Positions 11,886 to 24,600 of a stretch of 64,000 nt of DNA are shown in pieces. The DNA lies in NCBI RefSeq assembly GCF_000346465.2, contig NC_034016.1, positions 1,339,481 through 1,403,480 of the forward strand, read 5' to 3'. The notes beneath the pieces are model-generated. The model was not told the origin of the DNA. It did no database searches and worked only from the letters and a program-made list of their open reading frames with translations. The position numbers and the translations under genes are program-made. Within the stretch, counting starts at the first letter, position 1. The number at the start of each line of letters is the position of its first letter. This stretch comes from Prunus persica (Eukaryota > Streptophyta > Magnoliopsida > Rosales > Rosaceae).

Positions 11886-12741
11886 GATGCATTGATCCTT
11901 CTGCATCCCAAATCATCTTATATTCACAGTTAAGATTCAATTTTATCTTCTGCGTTATGGAATTTTAAGAAAAGACAACAAGCAAGCACAATGCAAAAAA
12001 AAAAAAAAAAAGGAACAACCAACAGCTGTGAATCTACACTTCAACAAATTACCACAAAAAATTGCGATAAAAAGACAATCCAACTTTTGGAAAAATTAAA
12101 TAATATTTAAACCGCAGAAAAACTTTAAAAATTAGTTACTATGCTTCAACAAATTACTAGAAACTAGGAAAAGACGCAAAAAAGACAACTGAAGCCAATT
12201 TATATTTTTGTAAACACAACTACTACAGAGACAGACTACTCTTACCCAGAAAATCAATGCCCTAAAATCCTAAACATTATTTAAACATTAACTGAATGCA
12301 ATATAACATGCAAACTTTAATATGAATGAAAGAGAGGGAATTCAAGAGAAATGTACATTCTCAGACGTTCAAATGAGAAATATTAGATGAGCGAGGAAGC
12401 GAAAGAGACAAAGTACACCAAGGAGTTTCTATGATGAGAAATACACAAATTTATGTCTGGTAGGTATTTTGGGTGTTTAGGGTTGATTCATAAATTCATA
12501 AATTCATAAATTTATTGACAAGAAAGGCTCGACTGGTGAAGTACGGCGCCACTGTCAGGAAGAAGAAATGTGCGTTTTTTTTGAAATAGGCGTGACTTGA
12601 CACTTGGGCTAAGGGGAACTGTAGCCTACCCGTTTTTACCATAAGCTTGCTTTTTCTCTTTAGCTGTTTAGATAATTTGTATGGCTGGATTTGGTTCTCA
12701 TATAATGTTCGCACATAAGCGTTCTCACTAGATAACCACCC
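11886..12741. other. Non-coding AT-rich stretch
   Basis: I see no gene here. A poly-A run lies at about 11,996-12,011. The last 40 bp (12,700-12,741) resemble a short sequence at 37,286-37,332. Confidence 0.5.
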
Positions 12742-15708
12742 TATCTACTGTAGACGTCCATAAACTTGGCCCACAGTTGTAATTGGGTCCATGAACTTTT
12801 TTTTGAGGCAATTACATCCGTTAACTCGATAAATAGTTCCAATTGGGTCATACCGTCCAACTCTGTCAATTAATCTATCAAAGTGAGAGGGTAAAAAGGT
12901 CCTTTTGGGTTCTTCACCCATCATTGACCCTAACTCCACCCTCTTCATCCATCATTAACCCTAACAACCCCACCTCCATCTTCACAAGTTTACAATACAA
13001 ATCCATATCAAACAGTTTGTGATTGGTAGAAACCACATAGGAGTTACTTGGCTCTATTTACAAATGCACAATAGGGGATTAATAAGATCGTATCTTAGAG
13101 CCAGCCCCTTATGTAGGGTTCCAAACAGAGCAAAATTCCCTTTTGGGGTATTCCGAAGGTGTAATAACCTAGGCAACAAAAAAGGGGCCCAATACTTCAA
13201 CTAGAGTTCGAACGAATCACTTAGATACAAGCCTGGAACCTCAATGAGTTTGAACGAATCAATTAGATACAATTCTCTCATGTTCCACATTTCTAAAAAT
13301 TTTGGAATTGTTTTCAATTCTGGGCAGCCATTTGCTTTCAAACATACAAATTGGTTGGTAAATCTGGGATTGCAAGAAGTTTTATGCATGCATTTAAAGA
13401 CAAGACCTTGAGCTTTGAAAGACGAACGAGGCTTGGCAAGCTACAAAAGTCATTGTGTTTAGGCCAAAATTCTGCACGCTAGCCCATTGTTGTCGAGAGA
13501 CCCATGAACCAAAAATATTTGGGCTTTCATTAATAGGAATCCAAGGAAAAAAAAAAAAAAAACCAAGACACTGAAAAAGCCCAGACCCTTTTGAACAAAT
13601 TACAAATATAGCCATGATTTGAAAAAAATAAAATACTTGCAATTAAAGAACTGATACACACTGTTTTGGATAAAAGCCCAGCTTCTGAGAAGATCTCACC
13701 ACTTACTCTCTATCCCAAAAAGCAAAAACAGCAGATCTTTTTCTTAAGGAAGCCCACACGTCAATTCCTAACTTTGAAAAAGTCAAAATTTTCAGCTATC
13801 ACAGAGGAGTGAATAGGGAGCTAATGAAGGCAAGTCTTACAAGAGGACTTCTCCATTTTTTGCAGCCAAATGAAGAAGATCAAAATTCCTTTTTTTATAT
13901 ATATAGAGAAACTCTGCACCAAAGCAGGTGGCCTTTCCAAGAGATAAGCAGACTATGTTTTCAAGAGATAAGTAGGGAGCAAGGGAGTTGTTCAACAGGA
14001 AAAGCAAACTAACCATCATGGCAGATTGTGTTCTTTCTCTTTACAAGGAACAAACAGAGAACAAAGAGAGTTGGTTTTTCTTTCAGAAAAGCAAGAAAAA
14101 GACCTCCATGAAAACTGATTGTTGATGGCTCTTCTCTGCCAAAATAAATAAACTCCTTCTTTTATGCCATTTAAAAAAAGAAGAAGATCTTTTAAAGATT
14201 TGCCGCCCATTTTTAAAATATTAAAAACCCCACTCCAACATTTCCTGTAAAAATGAGAGGAGGTGAACAGATCAACGGGAGCCAAAAAAATAAGCAAGAC
14301 AAAAATTCTGAAAGTCGCACTAACAAACTCAAAAAGATCAACTGATCTCAAGAGCTTTCAAACCTTGAAGCAACCAAAACTCTTTGATCCACAAGAAACA
14401 AATAAGCTAGAATTCAAATCTTTGGTTTCGGTTCAGTTCAGAGAAATAGTTTTACAAAGCGAGATTTCTCTCGTTACAAATTTGGTTCAGCACAAAACCA
14501 AGTCAAGCAAAGTCCGGGTTTTTTTTTTTTCACAAATATGAAAACCTCAACAAATTTACAAAAAGCCTTGGTCAAGCAGAATAGACACCATAGCGCAGCT
14601 CCAGCCCAATGACCATCAATACAGCCACTTCTGTCCTCTTCAGACTAGAGAGGCCTCAATTCTGCCCGTTCAGCAAGCCTTCCATGGCTCGAAATAAATT
14701 GAAGCTCTGCCAAACTCAAATGTTGGTATCGATTTCCAGCTGAAACTCATCAGTTGAAGGTGTTGACGATTCAATCCAGCCTAGTGTAGAGGCAGCTACC
14801 CAGGCAGAAATGGAAGTCCAACATCCTGTTGTCGTTTCCAGAGTTGTCATTTTGCTTTTTGAGTCCTGTAACAGGCAGTTCTGCCTAAACAATTTGTCTT
14901 CTTTTTATCTATTCTGGCCAGAACTACCAATTTTGTTTTGTGAAAAATTGTGAAGTCCTCACCCGTTTGAGGCAAGAAAAAGAACTTACTTGGGAGATAT
15001 TCCTCACCCAAATTCACAATTGCTTGTTTAAAAGTAAGTAACTTGGGGCACAAGTTATCTATTTTTAAGAAGTCTGCTAGGGTTTTAAACTGCTATCAGT
15101 GGCACGCTCTGGCACAAAAGAAAGTTGACTTGTTGACCATCAATGGTTGTCAAGCCAATGGGGAACTTTATCCTACCTTCATAGGATCATATCTAAAATT
15201 AAACTACATAGATCCTTCGGGATTGCATCCTCAGTTAACCGCTAGCAGCCTGCAAGACATAACTCTATTAAAGAGTTTAAGCCATGTAACAAAAGGGGTA
15301 AAAGACGGGTTGCAGGTTAGGAGATAGGGGGTGGGTTGTAGGTTGGGTTGGGATTTGGGTTTTGAGAGGGGTGGGATAAGGAAGGGGGGAATGGGTTGCG
15401 AGAGAGAAGGAGAGACAGAGCGAAAGAGAGAGGGATTTTTATTTTTATTTTTAAGTTTATTTATTTATTTATTATTTTAATTTAATTATTTTTTTCCTTT
15501 AGTTTTTTTTTTCAGTTTTTTCTTTAATTTTTAAAATTTAAAATATTTTAATTGAAATGGACGGTTTTAGCCCTCAAATTAACAGCCAAATTGACGGAAG
15601 GACTTAATTGGAACGGATGAGAGAGTTGGATGACCTAATTGCCTAAAAAAAAAGTTCGATGATCCAATTGCAACTGGGGGCCAAGTTTAGGGACATCTAC
15701 AGTAGATA
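12742..15708. mobile_element. TIR DNA element, 2,967 bp, MULE-like, non-autonomous
   Basis: The left end (TATCTACTGTAGACGTCC) and the reverse complement of the right end (TATCTACTGTAGATGTCC) match, and the similarity continues for at least 80 bp and roughly to 150 bp. Such long TIRs are typical of Mutator-like elements. The interior has no transposase that I can recognise, but holds a minus-strand fragment of a plant TNL resistance gene (13,201-13,389) and other unrecognised sequence, so it looks like a gene-capturing, non-autonomous element. Flanks share only ACCC, so the target duplication is unclear and the superfamily call is tentative. Confidence 0.65.
13201..13389 (-). pseudogene. TNL-type LRR gene fragment
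   Basis: The minus strand reads about 60 residues with the leucine-rich-repeat cadence of TIR-NBS-LRR proteins: ANGCPELKTIPKFLEMWNM, then RELYLIDSFKLIEVPGLYLS. The ELKTIP...LIEVPGL pattern is common in the C-terminal LRR part of N-like TNL proteins. No TIR or NB-ARC segment is present. It lies inside the TIR element, so capture by that element is the simplest explanation. The short length limits certainty. Confidence 0.55.
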
Positions 15709-16024
15709 ACCCTACATATTTTTTTTTGTCAAAAGTGATCGATAAAGACTCTTAAGTAATAAGAAAAATTAAATTAGAGTAAGTGATAAAAAAGTTTTAA
15801 TAATTGTAGAAAATTAATTAAATCCATTCCTATACATAGTTCTACAAAGAAACCCTATACCATTCAATGTATATAAATACACCCAAAATAAACCCAAAAA
15901 TTGACAGTTGTCGATTTCTTAAATTCAACAGCTATGTTTGATTACTATTTTCCCTTTTGCTTTGTCTATTAATCAACTCAATCTTCATCAACCGCATCTC
16001 GTACTTTCTTCTTCTTCTTCAACA
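15709..16024. other. Non-coding stretch
   Basis: AT-rich sequence between the TIR element and the AGP-like pseudogene. It may include the old promoter: a tataaat run lies near 15,871. Nothing else is recognisable. Confidence 0.4.
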
Positions 16025-16439
16025 ATGGCTAAGTTTATCGAGCTCTGCTTCTGGCTTTTCTCCTAGTCCAATTCTCCAGTGTATCTTCGTCATCTCCACC
16101 ATAGCCCCTTGCCAACTCCACCGCCACAACCTGCTGCCGATTCACCTTCGCCCAAAACTCCACCGCCGATTTCCCTTCCTCCATCTCTGTCGAACGCTCT
16201 AGTTAATACACCACGTCCTTCTTCACCTCCGGTGCCATCACAATCATCTTCATCTCAATCTCCGTCGGTAGATGACACGCCTCTACAGCAACGTCATAAG
16301 GAGACGAAGCTAAGAACTCCTATGGAGGAATGAGCCTGGCAAAGAAGGCAGAGATCGTAGTTGGAATGATCGTTGGATAACATTCATCAATCTCAATACG
16401 GATATGCAGCCAGGAGAGAGATTATTTGAAGAACTACTC
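16025..16439 (+). pseudogene. Arabinogalactan/proline-rich membrane-protein-like pseudogene
   Basis: An ATG at 16,025 opens a signal-peptide-like start (MAKFIELC), which hits a stop at about 16,064. A +1 frame would continue as a leucine-rich signal core. A proline/serine-rich body follows (PLPTPPPQPAADSPSPKTPPP and on to about 16,330), then GMSLAKKAEIVVGMIVG, then in another frame SQYGYAARREII and a stop at 16,437-16,439. The Pro-rich ectodomain, KKA...VVG membrane start and QYGYAARREI tail recall plant AGP-like single-pass proteins. At least two frameshifts, and the loss of most of the membrane segment, mark it as a pseudogene. Confidence 0.6.
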
Positions 16440-18036
16440 ATAATCTCTCATGTGCAAAAGCTCTTAGAGGTGACTATGAAATTTTTAATATCTCCTATTT
16501 TTTGTTGTTGTTAATTTCTGTGTTTGCTTAGTGTATGATTGAATTGAGGTTTTGGCGGTGGTGATATGGTGATTCAATTTGATTCTTCATTCTTTGGCGC
16601 ACTGGCAATGCTAGAATAGGTGGTATTTAGAATTTTGGGATGAGTTCTTGGTGTAAAATACTTAATTAGTCAATGAGTCATTGATGTATTGCTTTTTCTA
16701 TTTTAGAATGATATAATAATTGGAATTAGTGATTTAGAATTCATTATGCTTGTTTTCTCACTGTGTTGACTTGTTTGGCTCTATCTGTGTATGCCATCAA
16801 ATGTTTTTGAGCAAATTGCCATCAAATTTCAGTTTTGTAACCTGACTCTGTAAAGGAATTACTACTTTTTCTGTTGAATTTGTCCAAATTGATGATGATG
16901 TTAATTGGTTAGTGGTCGAAAGATCCTCATAAGTTTGTAATATTATTAATGAGAAAGGCAGAGATTGTATGCTTTTCTTCCTTCCGGTTATTGTATACAA
17001 TAACTTAAACTATATATTTGTATTGTTGGTGTGGCATCTTGCCACTACATCTTCATTTTCTTTTCTAATACAAATTGAACAAAAGAAAAGAAATTTGATA
17101 ATTACTGTTCTCGAATTTAGATTCTCAGTGATCTAGGTTCTTTGTGATTTTAATGTGCAAAACACTGTTTAGTGTTGACTTGGTTTTGATGTTTGGTACT
17201 GTTTGGATTCTTTATCGTACCTATTATTCAAATGAAATGATATAGTTGTTAACTTCCATTAAGTGGTATGAACAGTTGATTGGTTTCTATGACATAGTAT
17301 TAACAATGTACTTCTATGAATAGTATTAACATATTTTCAGTAAGAAAACATGCTCTATATTTTGCTCAATAGATAGCTGTGCACGTGAAGTTTTTGATAT
17401 GCATAATGTGATTTTTACTAGGAAGATAGTCCTATAACATAGTATTAATAGTGTACTTTTCCTTTTGCCTTTGCGATTGTTTCTGGTGAAACTGTGGACA
17501 ATTGGAGGTGGTTTCTGCAAAGGATATCGATGTCTTGCTGGGCTTTTTTGTGTGGAGTTTTTTGTATGACATGGTATTAACAATGTACTTATATGACATG
17601 GTATTAACAATATATTTCTATGATATGGTATTAACAATGTACTTCGAGCTTGCTGGGCTTGTTTTGGGTTTTTTTTTTTTTTTTTTATAATTTAAAATTT
17701 TTTGTTTTGGGCTTGTTTTAAGTTAATCAATGGCAGTCATGTGATTTATAGCAACTTCAACATTCATTTCTTATGTAGTAAATGGTTTTTGAGTATATTT
17801 CTAAAGTGCATTCCATGTGGGGGTTTTTTTAAAATAAATAAATAAATAAATAATGACAGCCTCTACTTTGGGTATATTACTAAAGCTCCCTAATAATTAA
17901 CATATAATAAATTGCCTGTTTGTATGTTCTACCCGCAATGATGATTTGTGCTCTTTGTATGTTCAACCCACAAATGGCTATCCAAGTACCGCAATGGCTG
18001 GCAATTGAATGTATTTGTAGAGTATAAAGATGTATT
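16440..18036. other. Intergenic, T-rich
   Basis: No gene is recognised. It contains a 27-bp tandem triplet at 17,565-17,645 with relics at about 17,287 and 17,436, a poly-T run near 17,670 and an (AAAT)n run near 17,835. Confidence 0.5.
17565..17645. repeat. 27-bp tandem repeat, three units
   Basis: Units of the form tatgacatggtattaacaat plus 7 bp start at 17,565, 17,592 and 17,619. Isolated related units lie near 17,287 and 17,436, which suggests an older and longer array. Confidence 0.8.
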
Positions 18037-18720
18037 TGATAAGACCCGCCCCGGATTCTCCATTGGAATTCCTGACGAACCCTGTTCCCGTCGTACATCC
18101 AGCAGATGTCAAACTCATTTTAATAAAACCCCATTTTTTTTAAAAACCAAAAAAATAGATTTTGACTTTTACCGAAGATTCGATAGAGTCTCCCTTGTAA
18201 TTGGTACTTTTCCCAAATTAGGACGATTAAAACACACAGGAAAAATAGGATGATTAAATGGACCTCAGGCACTCTACCCAAACTTAAAACAAGCAACTCA
18301 AAGTAGCTAAAGATTTAATTTACAACTCAAGAGAACAGAGTGAGGAAAGAAACAAGGAAAATCCTAGGATAGAAGGTGGCAGAATGAACACCGATGATGC
18401 CTCAATGTGGAGTGGCGGACCTTAGCTAACTATATCCTAGGCAGTGCAAAACAGAGAAAATGTGAATGGACAAAAATAAAGTTTTAACATAAGTTATATC
18501 CAGACATACTGACAGTTTTAGAAAAACAATATAAACCATGCAATGAAATTCATCTTTACATATATATATATATAATTCATTACTCAAGACTCGACTTGAT
18601 AGAGAGCATCCCACAACCTTAACGAGTAGACATAGGCTGGTGATGTTAGCCCCTGAAGAGGACCAGTCCCAATATGGTCCCCTAGACCACTCACGGTACT
18701 TTGGGTGTTTTGAGAATTTT
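18037..18720 (-). mobile_element. LTR fragment, same family as the 8.5-kb solo LTR
   Basis: The start TGATAAGACC at 18,037 parallels TGACAAGACT at 8,503. Alignable blocks follow: GGAAT...GAACCCTGT, CAGATGTC against CGGATGTC, and gagtctcccttgtaa. Similarity fades at about 18,720 and no second end is found, so this is a truncated, older member. Confidence 0.6.
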
Positions 18721-18849
18721 TTGTCGATGCTATTCCATTGAATTATAATAATGCATTCGGTTTCAGTAGATTTGTACCGAAATTTGGTATTGTTTGTCAG
18801 TGTTGTTCCACTGAATTTTGGTATTGTTTAAGCAAACTGCGTATGTTGC

Positions 18850-19740
18850 ATGTATAAAATAGAATACGGGTTTGAATTAAGTTTTATAGAGTCAAAGGTC
18901 TATTGCGCGCGGGTGAATAATTTTTGTGTGGCGAGTACAGCAGTCCTGTCTAATTTTTTACGATGCACGTTAATAACGAAGTTAAGACAAGATTTAGAGG
19001 GACCTACATTGGGCACTTGATGGACTTGGATAAAATTCAATTTAGTGGTCAAATTATGCATGGTCTGGCACTTCGGCACATCACAGGACTTGGTGTGAAG
19101 GACATACATGGGCTTAGTTACGCAATAGGGTCCAACGTGGTTTAATTCACTGTAAAAGACTTCTGTCGAATCAATGGTCTAAAATGTGGAGTAAAGTGGA
19201 ATAAGGAAGTTGAAGTAATCCATAGAAAAAAAACCCATGAGTTTAGAAAGCTAAATGCGTGTATCTTTCAAAGTAAACATGTGTTTACTGAATAATATGT
19301 TTGAAGAATATGTTTGTTTCACGACTAAACCTGTTAAGTATATTGTATATAACGTGTTAAATGCTTTGCTTGTGATAGCCTATTTTATTACGCCTCCTAT
19401 GACCAAGTGCATTAGAGATGAGCCAACAATACTGGAGTTGGGGATTGTATTTTTCTAGATATGATGCACCTAGTGCATTAAAGAAAAAGTACCCGGGTGA
19501 AGAAATGGTTGAAGAGAGAGAAAAGAAAGAGGAAAAGATAGATGGGAAAGAGGACATAGAGGATGAAGATGAGGGTGTGGATGAATATGATGAGGAAAAA
19601 GAGGGTGAGGATGCTCATAAGACTAAGGATGCTAGATAAGCCGAGAAGAGACATGATTCTGTACAAAATAAGAAAGAGGAGGTTGAATATACACCTTCGG
19701 AGATAAACTCGGATACTCCGATTGTGGTGTGTGTGTGACC
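18850..19740 (+). pseudogene. Second DUF1985 transposon gene, decayed
   Basis: The plus strand aligns in translation with the 11.4-7.1 kb copy. After a damaged MEYGF-like start, 18,963 onward reads GHLMDLDKIQFSGQIMHG, then VKDIHGLSYAIGSNVV and a stop, then FTVKDFCRINGLKCG. Many stops follow, then a Glu/Lys-rich block (about 19,500-19,640) and KKEEVEYTPSEINSDT, equal to KEEVQYTTPDINWDD in the other copy. The middle third is shortened. It is valuable as the empty-site reference for the solo LTR insertion. Confidence 0.7.
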
Positions 19741-22700
19741 CTTCTTAAATTTCTTATAAATCCTTCTCGAAAGGGGAACATGTCAAGTTGGGAGAATGAT
19801 GTCGATGATAAGAACGATGTTGATGGCCATATATAGCAGTATATAGTTGTGTGAAGGATGTTGTGGGTGTGATAATGAAGGACATATTGCTTTCTACACC
19901 TAAGTGCAGGTGTAGTCCAATAGTAAATCTCGTAAGTCAAGTATCGTATCCACAGAGAGCGGTGTTAAAGTGCACAAAATACGTAAGATATCTGCAACAA
20001 GAAGAATATGATTAAAAGATTAGAAGAAAGTTCAATAATAATAAAACACTAAGACGTCGAGGTTCTACCTTCAAAATGCATATGTAATCTCATTAGTTTG
20101 ATTCTCACTATAATTGTTCACAATTAAAACCCAATTTAATTTCGTTTAGAGAGAATTTCAAGCATAACATGTACCTACAACAACCTATCAAGAAATAATT
20201 TGAATGAAATCAAAGCAATCTGCTAATTTTTCTCAAATCTCAAAAGCATGGATGTTTTTACTAAACTATAGGAAAAGCGTGACTAAACCTATGAATAAGA
20301 TTATCAAGCACCCATCAATCGATCAAAGAGAAAAACTAAAATTAAATTGAACAAATCGATAAATAAGAATTTAACATTAAAGCTCAATTCTAATCAAACT
20401 AACAAAACCACATAGTATCTCGAAGGCTTTATCCCTAGCCTTAGCTAGCGAGTTAGTTCTCCATAACAAAGAAAAATAACTCTAGAAAAATAAAGTGTTT
20501 TGGGACAAAAAGCAGAATCCTTGAGACAAACCAAGTAGCACCCTTTTATATCAGTCAAACCCTAACCACTTATGATTTATTTTCCTCCTTGAATTTAACT
20601 TCTTCACAGTCCTATGCATGCATGTCAGCTTCCTCTTTTGATAAGTCATGGTCTCTTACTTTGCACGTGATTAGTCTCTAACCAATTGGCTTAGTTTTCT
20701 CTTTTACTTCATCTCTTTTGCACTCCAGTAAGCTGCCCACATAATTCCAATATTATTTCCCTACATAGAATTGGCCAAAGTCAATACAAAATAATATTTC
20801 ACTTTATTTGATAACTTAAAAAAATAGTAGACCAAAATGAATAAATTAGTAAATAAATAAGCTCGAAGGGTATATTTTAGGGACATAAACGATGAACTTT
20901 TCAGCTATTATCACACCTCCCAACTAGCTAGAGCCTAGCAATTCAAGCGTCTCAAAGGAAACTCTAGTTCAAACTCAAAAACAAGAAAACAAAAACGAAA
21001 AAATAAATAAATAAATAAGTCACTCTCGCAGGGAACTCGATTACATTGAGCGTATGCAACAAGCCTTTAAACCTCAAAATTACCCAGAGAGGATGAGTTA
21101 TAATCTCGTGAGGGTTTCCCGGGATGATACCCACAAACATCGAAGTATGAGGTTAAAACAATTTGCTCAGTCAAAACTTTGAAAATAATTCCAACACCCA
21201 ACTGTCATCAACAAAAATAACACATCACAGAGTTTTGATTTTCAACTCATGAATAACGTTAAAAGAGAGAACACTTATCCAAAATTCCAAGTTTATCCCA
21301 ACTCAAGGTCCAAATCATTTATAAACCTTTCACAAATTTCCTTTGGTAGAGTTATAACTAACACAATCATGCGACATAAGCTAAATTCCAATCATACCAA
21401 CCTCCTTATAACAAAGATTTTCAGACTCTCTTCCCTAAAACAATCCAAGTTTTTGTTTTTGTTTTTGTTTTGTTTTTTTGTTTTTTTTTTTTTTGCGGAC
21501 TGTGCAATGTCTAATTCCATTAAGCTTTCTAATTAACCCATGTAGAGAGCGTTAGGCCAATGACTCTCAAACCCAAAGGCTTTAAGGCATTAGGTGAACA
21601 GACACCCTTATGAGCTTAATAACTCGGGTTAAAAAGGCACAAATAATAAACTTGAAATGATATTCATTATTCCAGAAAGCCAAATCTTACTATTTCATCA
21701 AATTTACTGCAAAATTCAGAAATGATACAACTAATAACACTAGCAGCATATCTTTAATAAACTTCACTGTATGGATTATGTGAGTAGATGCATTAACTTC
21801 CTTCGCATATGGCAAACCGTTCAGTTTCTCAAGCTGAGATTCACTTAGGTTGTTGGCTTAGTTACCCATTAATATCCACTGCAGCTAGTAGCTCCCTAAA
21901 AAAAATATATAATACATTACATTTTACAGTTTGGGAAGAAAAGAGTTTTGGGAAGCTAACACTTACATACGTTGTGAAGCACTTCTAATACGATCTGCCA
22001 AGATTCCTTTCGGATTTGGACAAAGAGAATTAGCATGACCACCTCAACATTGTAGTGCCGACACCACGCTGTTTCTATCTGGACAAAGAGAAGTAGGGAT
22101 AACGAAGTGAGTGGTACTGATATGAAGTACTTTATAATTTATAAATCTCCTAAAGATCCAAATCATATCAAAATTAATAAAATATACTACACAATATTAA
22201 AAAGGTAACTAACAAAGTTAATAGAACCAGATCATATTATCAGATGCGACGATTCACCAAGTTGTCACCAATTGTTCAGTTTCTACCCATTTTACTAGGC
22301 AATTCATTTTGGATGGAAAAAGGTGATGAGTTCTGCTCTATTTAAACCCCCTTTCCATTGTAAGCATTTACTCCAAATATCCCAAGACTTACATTGTCTT
22401 CACCTTCCAAAATTCCCGCTACACTTATAAATACTCCACCATAAAAAAAAAAATAAAAGAAAATACAGAGACATTATCAATGAAGGTCAAGGTGATGTTG
22501 AAGGCGTTGCCAAATGCCATGATTCTTCATATGACATTTAAGATGCAACTGGTATTGGACAACGTAGGTACGAGGTGTTGTTGCTGGTAATCAAACGACA
22601 ACAGATACGTCTAAAGTGTTATGAAGAAACTTTGGGAGGGAGAAAAAGAAAGCCAAATTCCACCTCCTATCCGTGAAAATAATAATGAAGGAAACATATA

Positions 22701-22779
22701 TTTAAACACTTTTTATTGGATTATTAGCCATAATAAACATGAATCAAACATTCAAGAAGCAAAAGCTAATCTTTTAAAA
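19741..22779. other. Unresolved repeat-like region
   Basis: No intact gene is seen. The phrase tatcgtatccacagagag near 19,945 and the texture to about 21,540 resemble non-coding parts of plant gypsy elements, but no domain or LTR pair can be shown. A T-rich run lies at about 21,450-21,495. Short minus-strand coding-like stretches near 21,960-22,080 are not recognised. Confidence 0.3.
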
Positions 22780-23080
22780 ACATCGAAATTCTAAACAATA
22801 TGCACACCTCCCAAGGCCTATAAAAGAGGACCACTATCCCTAAACGGAGGTAATAAGAGCTTACGGCATACAGCCTATTGATATGTCAGTTTAAGTTTTC
22901 TAAATCCGTACTTACTTAAGCATCGGAGAGTCTTCGGCCGGTACCACACCGTTGCCTAAGGCCTTACCGAGCGTTTGTTGTCTTGCAGATCACACGCTCC
23001 ACCGAGGCCCAAAGCATAACGAAGGCCCAATATCACTAAGTTGAGCCCATAAAGTGCTGAGCCACTTTTTCGCATCAACA
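22780..23080 (+). repeat. 5' LTR remnant
   Basis: It matches the last 301 bp of the 3' LTR and ends ...CATCAACA. The TATA-like box tataaaag near 22,818 lies inside. The left junction (ttttaaaaac|atcg) replaces 157 bp of U3, so the end is a truncation, not an insertion boundary. Confidence 0.8.
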
Positions 23081-23102
23081 GTTTGGAGCCGTCTATGGAA
23101 AA
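23081..23102 (+). other. Primer-binding-like site
   Basis: The sequence gtttggagccgtctatgg follows the LTR directly. It resembles the tggcgccgtctgtggg priming site of Tat-like elements with two or three changes. The cognate tRNA is not established here. Confidence 0.5.
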
Positions 23103-23306
23103 CGACTTGAATCGACCCATTATCCCTGAAACGCATGGGAACCACCTCAGTGCCTGTATTCCTGCCCGAGGAAGGATTACTGTGAGGAAGGCAAAGTGGA
23201 GCTAGCCCAACGCTAACCCCCTTGCACCCACTTTGGCAATTCACCCATAATGCAAACGACTGCCAAAGCTAAGCTTCTAGCCTAAATAACTTCTCTTCAG
23301 CAGGAT

Positions 23307-24600
23307 ATGGTAAAACTACCGAAACATAACAACCTACTCTCGTCTAAAGTGGACGAAACCCAGCAACTGCTCAATCAGCAGGATATGCAAAACATCCAAC
23401 CCACTCAATTCTCTGAGAGCTTGCAGACTCCGATTCAGCATAGGAAAAGCAAGAATGGGGCAAAGGCAACGGTTGCGCCCTCCAAACAGCTGATAGTCCC
23501 GGCTCCCAGAGACCAACCTCATCTACTGAGGAAAGTTTACATCGATTGTCGTCATCGGCTTAACGACAGGGAAGTCAAAAGACAGAGATCTCCAATAAGG
23601 ATCAATGCGCATCTAAGGGACTCACGAATGAGGGTTCTTGGGAACAAATCACCCATTCGAAAGGTACGAGGACTAGAACCCACGACAAAGTCAGACCATG
23701 AGTACGTCCCTTCCAAGACCCAAGGATCAACCTACCGTTCGGCAATGCCTACACGATACTTTGAGGCCAAGCCATCGAGTCCACCAAGACATTCGGAGGA
23801 CTATGGTTCCGAAGAGATTCCTAGCCGAGATCCCGTCATCCGACTTCTTTTTCAAAAAGTTCAGAAAATGGAAAGTGATCGAACCCGCTCTCAGGAGCCC
23901 GATTGAGGAAAGCTTCGACTAGGACCATTCATCGAACATATCAGGCATTCCAGGCAAGACAGGGATGTGCAGCCTCTTCGCATACTGTTCTACACCGGGG
24001 TAGAAGACCCCTTGACACATCTTCACTCTTTCCAACCTGCCGTGAGATGTCAAGGTCTCAGTGACGAGGGGCAATGCATGCTGTTCCAATCTGCGCTTAC
24101 CGGAGCGGCCTTAAATTGGTTATATTGATTGGAACCGGAGACGGTAGACTCCTTCGACAAGTTGAAACAAATTTCTCTCAATCACTTCATGATCCAGATA
24201 GACCATCTATATTCTACCGATGATTTGTACACCGTACGGCAGAGGGAGGACGAGCCCTTAAGGGAATACGTCGAGCGCTTCAGTCATGAGTACTCAAGGT
24301 GTCCGGAAACATATGACAGGGCAGCATACGATGCCTTTAAGAGGGCATTCAGTCCTCACACTTTAGGTATCTGGTGTACAGTAACAACTGGCGCACCTAT
24401 GACGAATTGATGAAGCAAGCAGCAATCCACGCAAAGGCTGAATACTTCAACTCAAAATCCAGGCCTTCGGCCAGGCAAGAGGAATCGGCATTAAAGAATT
24501 ATTTGGCACAGGGGCAACCCTACTCCCCATTGAAAGGACTGATGGGTACCCTGCAAGTTGAAAATGGAAAGACAATTCTGACGCTAGGCAAGGATACCCG
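23307..24600 (+). pseudogene. Retrotransposon gag
   Basis: The N-terminal half is charged and unordered (23,307-23,906). After a stop the capsid-like gag domain runs from about 23,970 to 24,400: DPLTHLHSFQPA, ALTGAALNWLY, then SFDKLKQISLNHF and DEPLREYVERFSHE. This is the usual retrotransposon gag family pattern. At least two stops and one frameshift near 24,360 break it. Confidence 0.8.

Noticed and set aside
12700..15760. A 9-bp target duplication for the TIR element
   Set aside because: Flanks share only ACCC; the 9-mers differ, so no TSD is claimed.
16797..17000. 67-codon minus-strand ORF
   Set aside because: Chance ORF in AT-rich intergenic DNA, no motif.
19418..19639. Glu/Lys-rich ORF as an independent small protein
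   Set aside because: It aligns with the acidic exon of the other DUF1985 copy and is part of that decayed gene.
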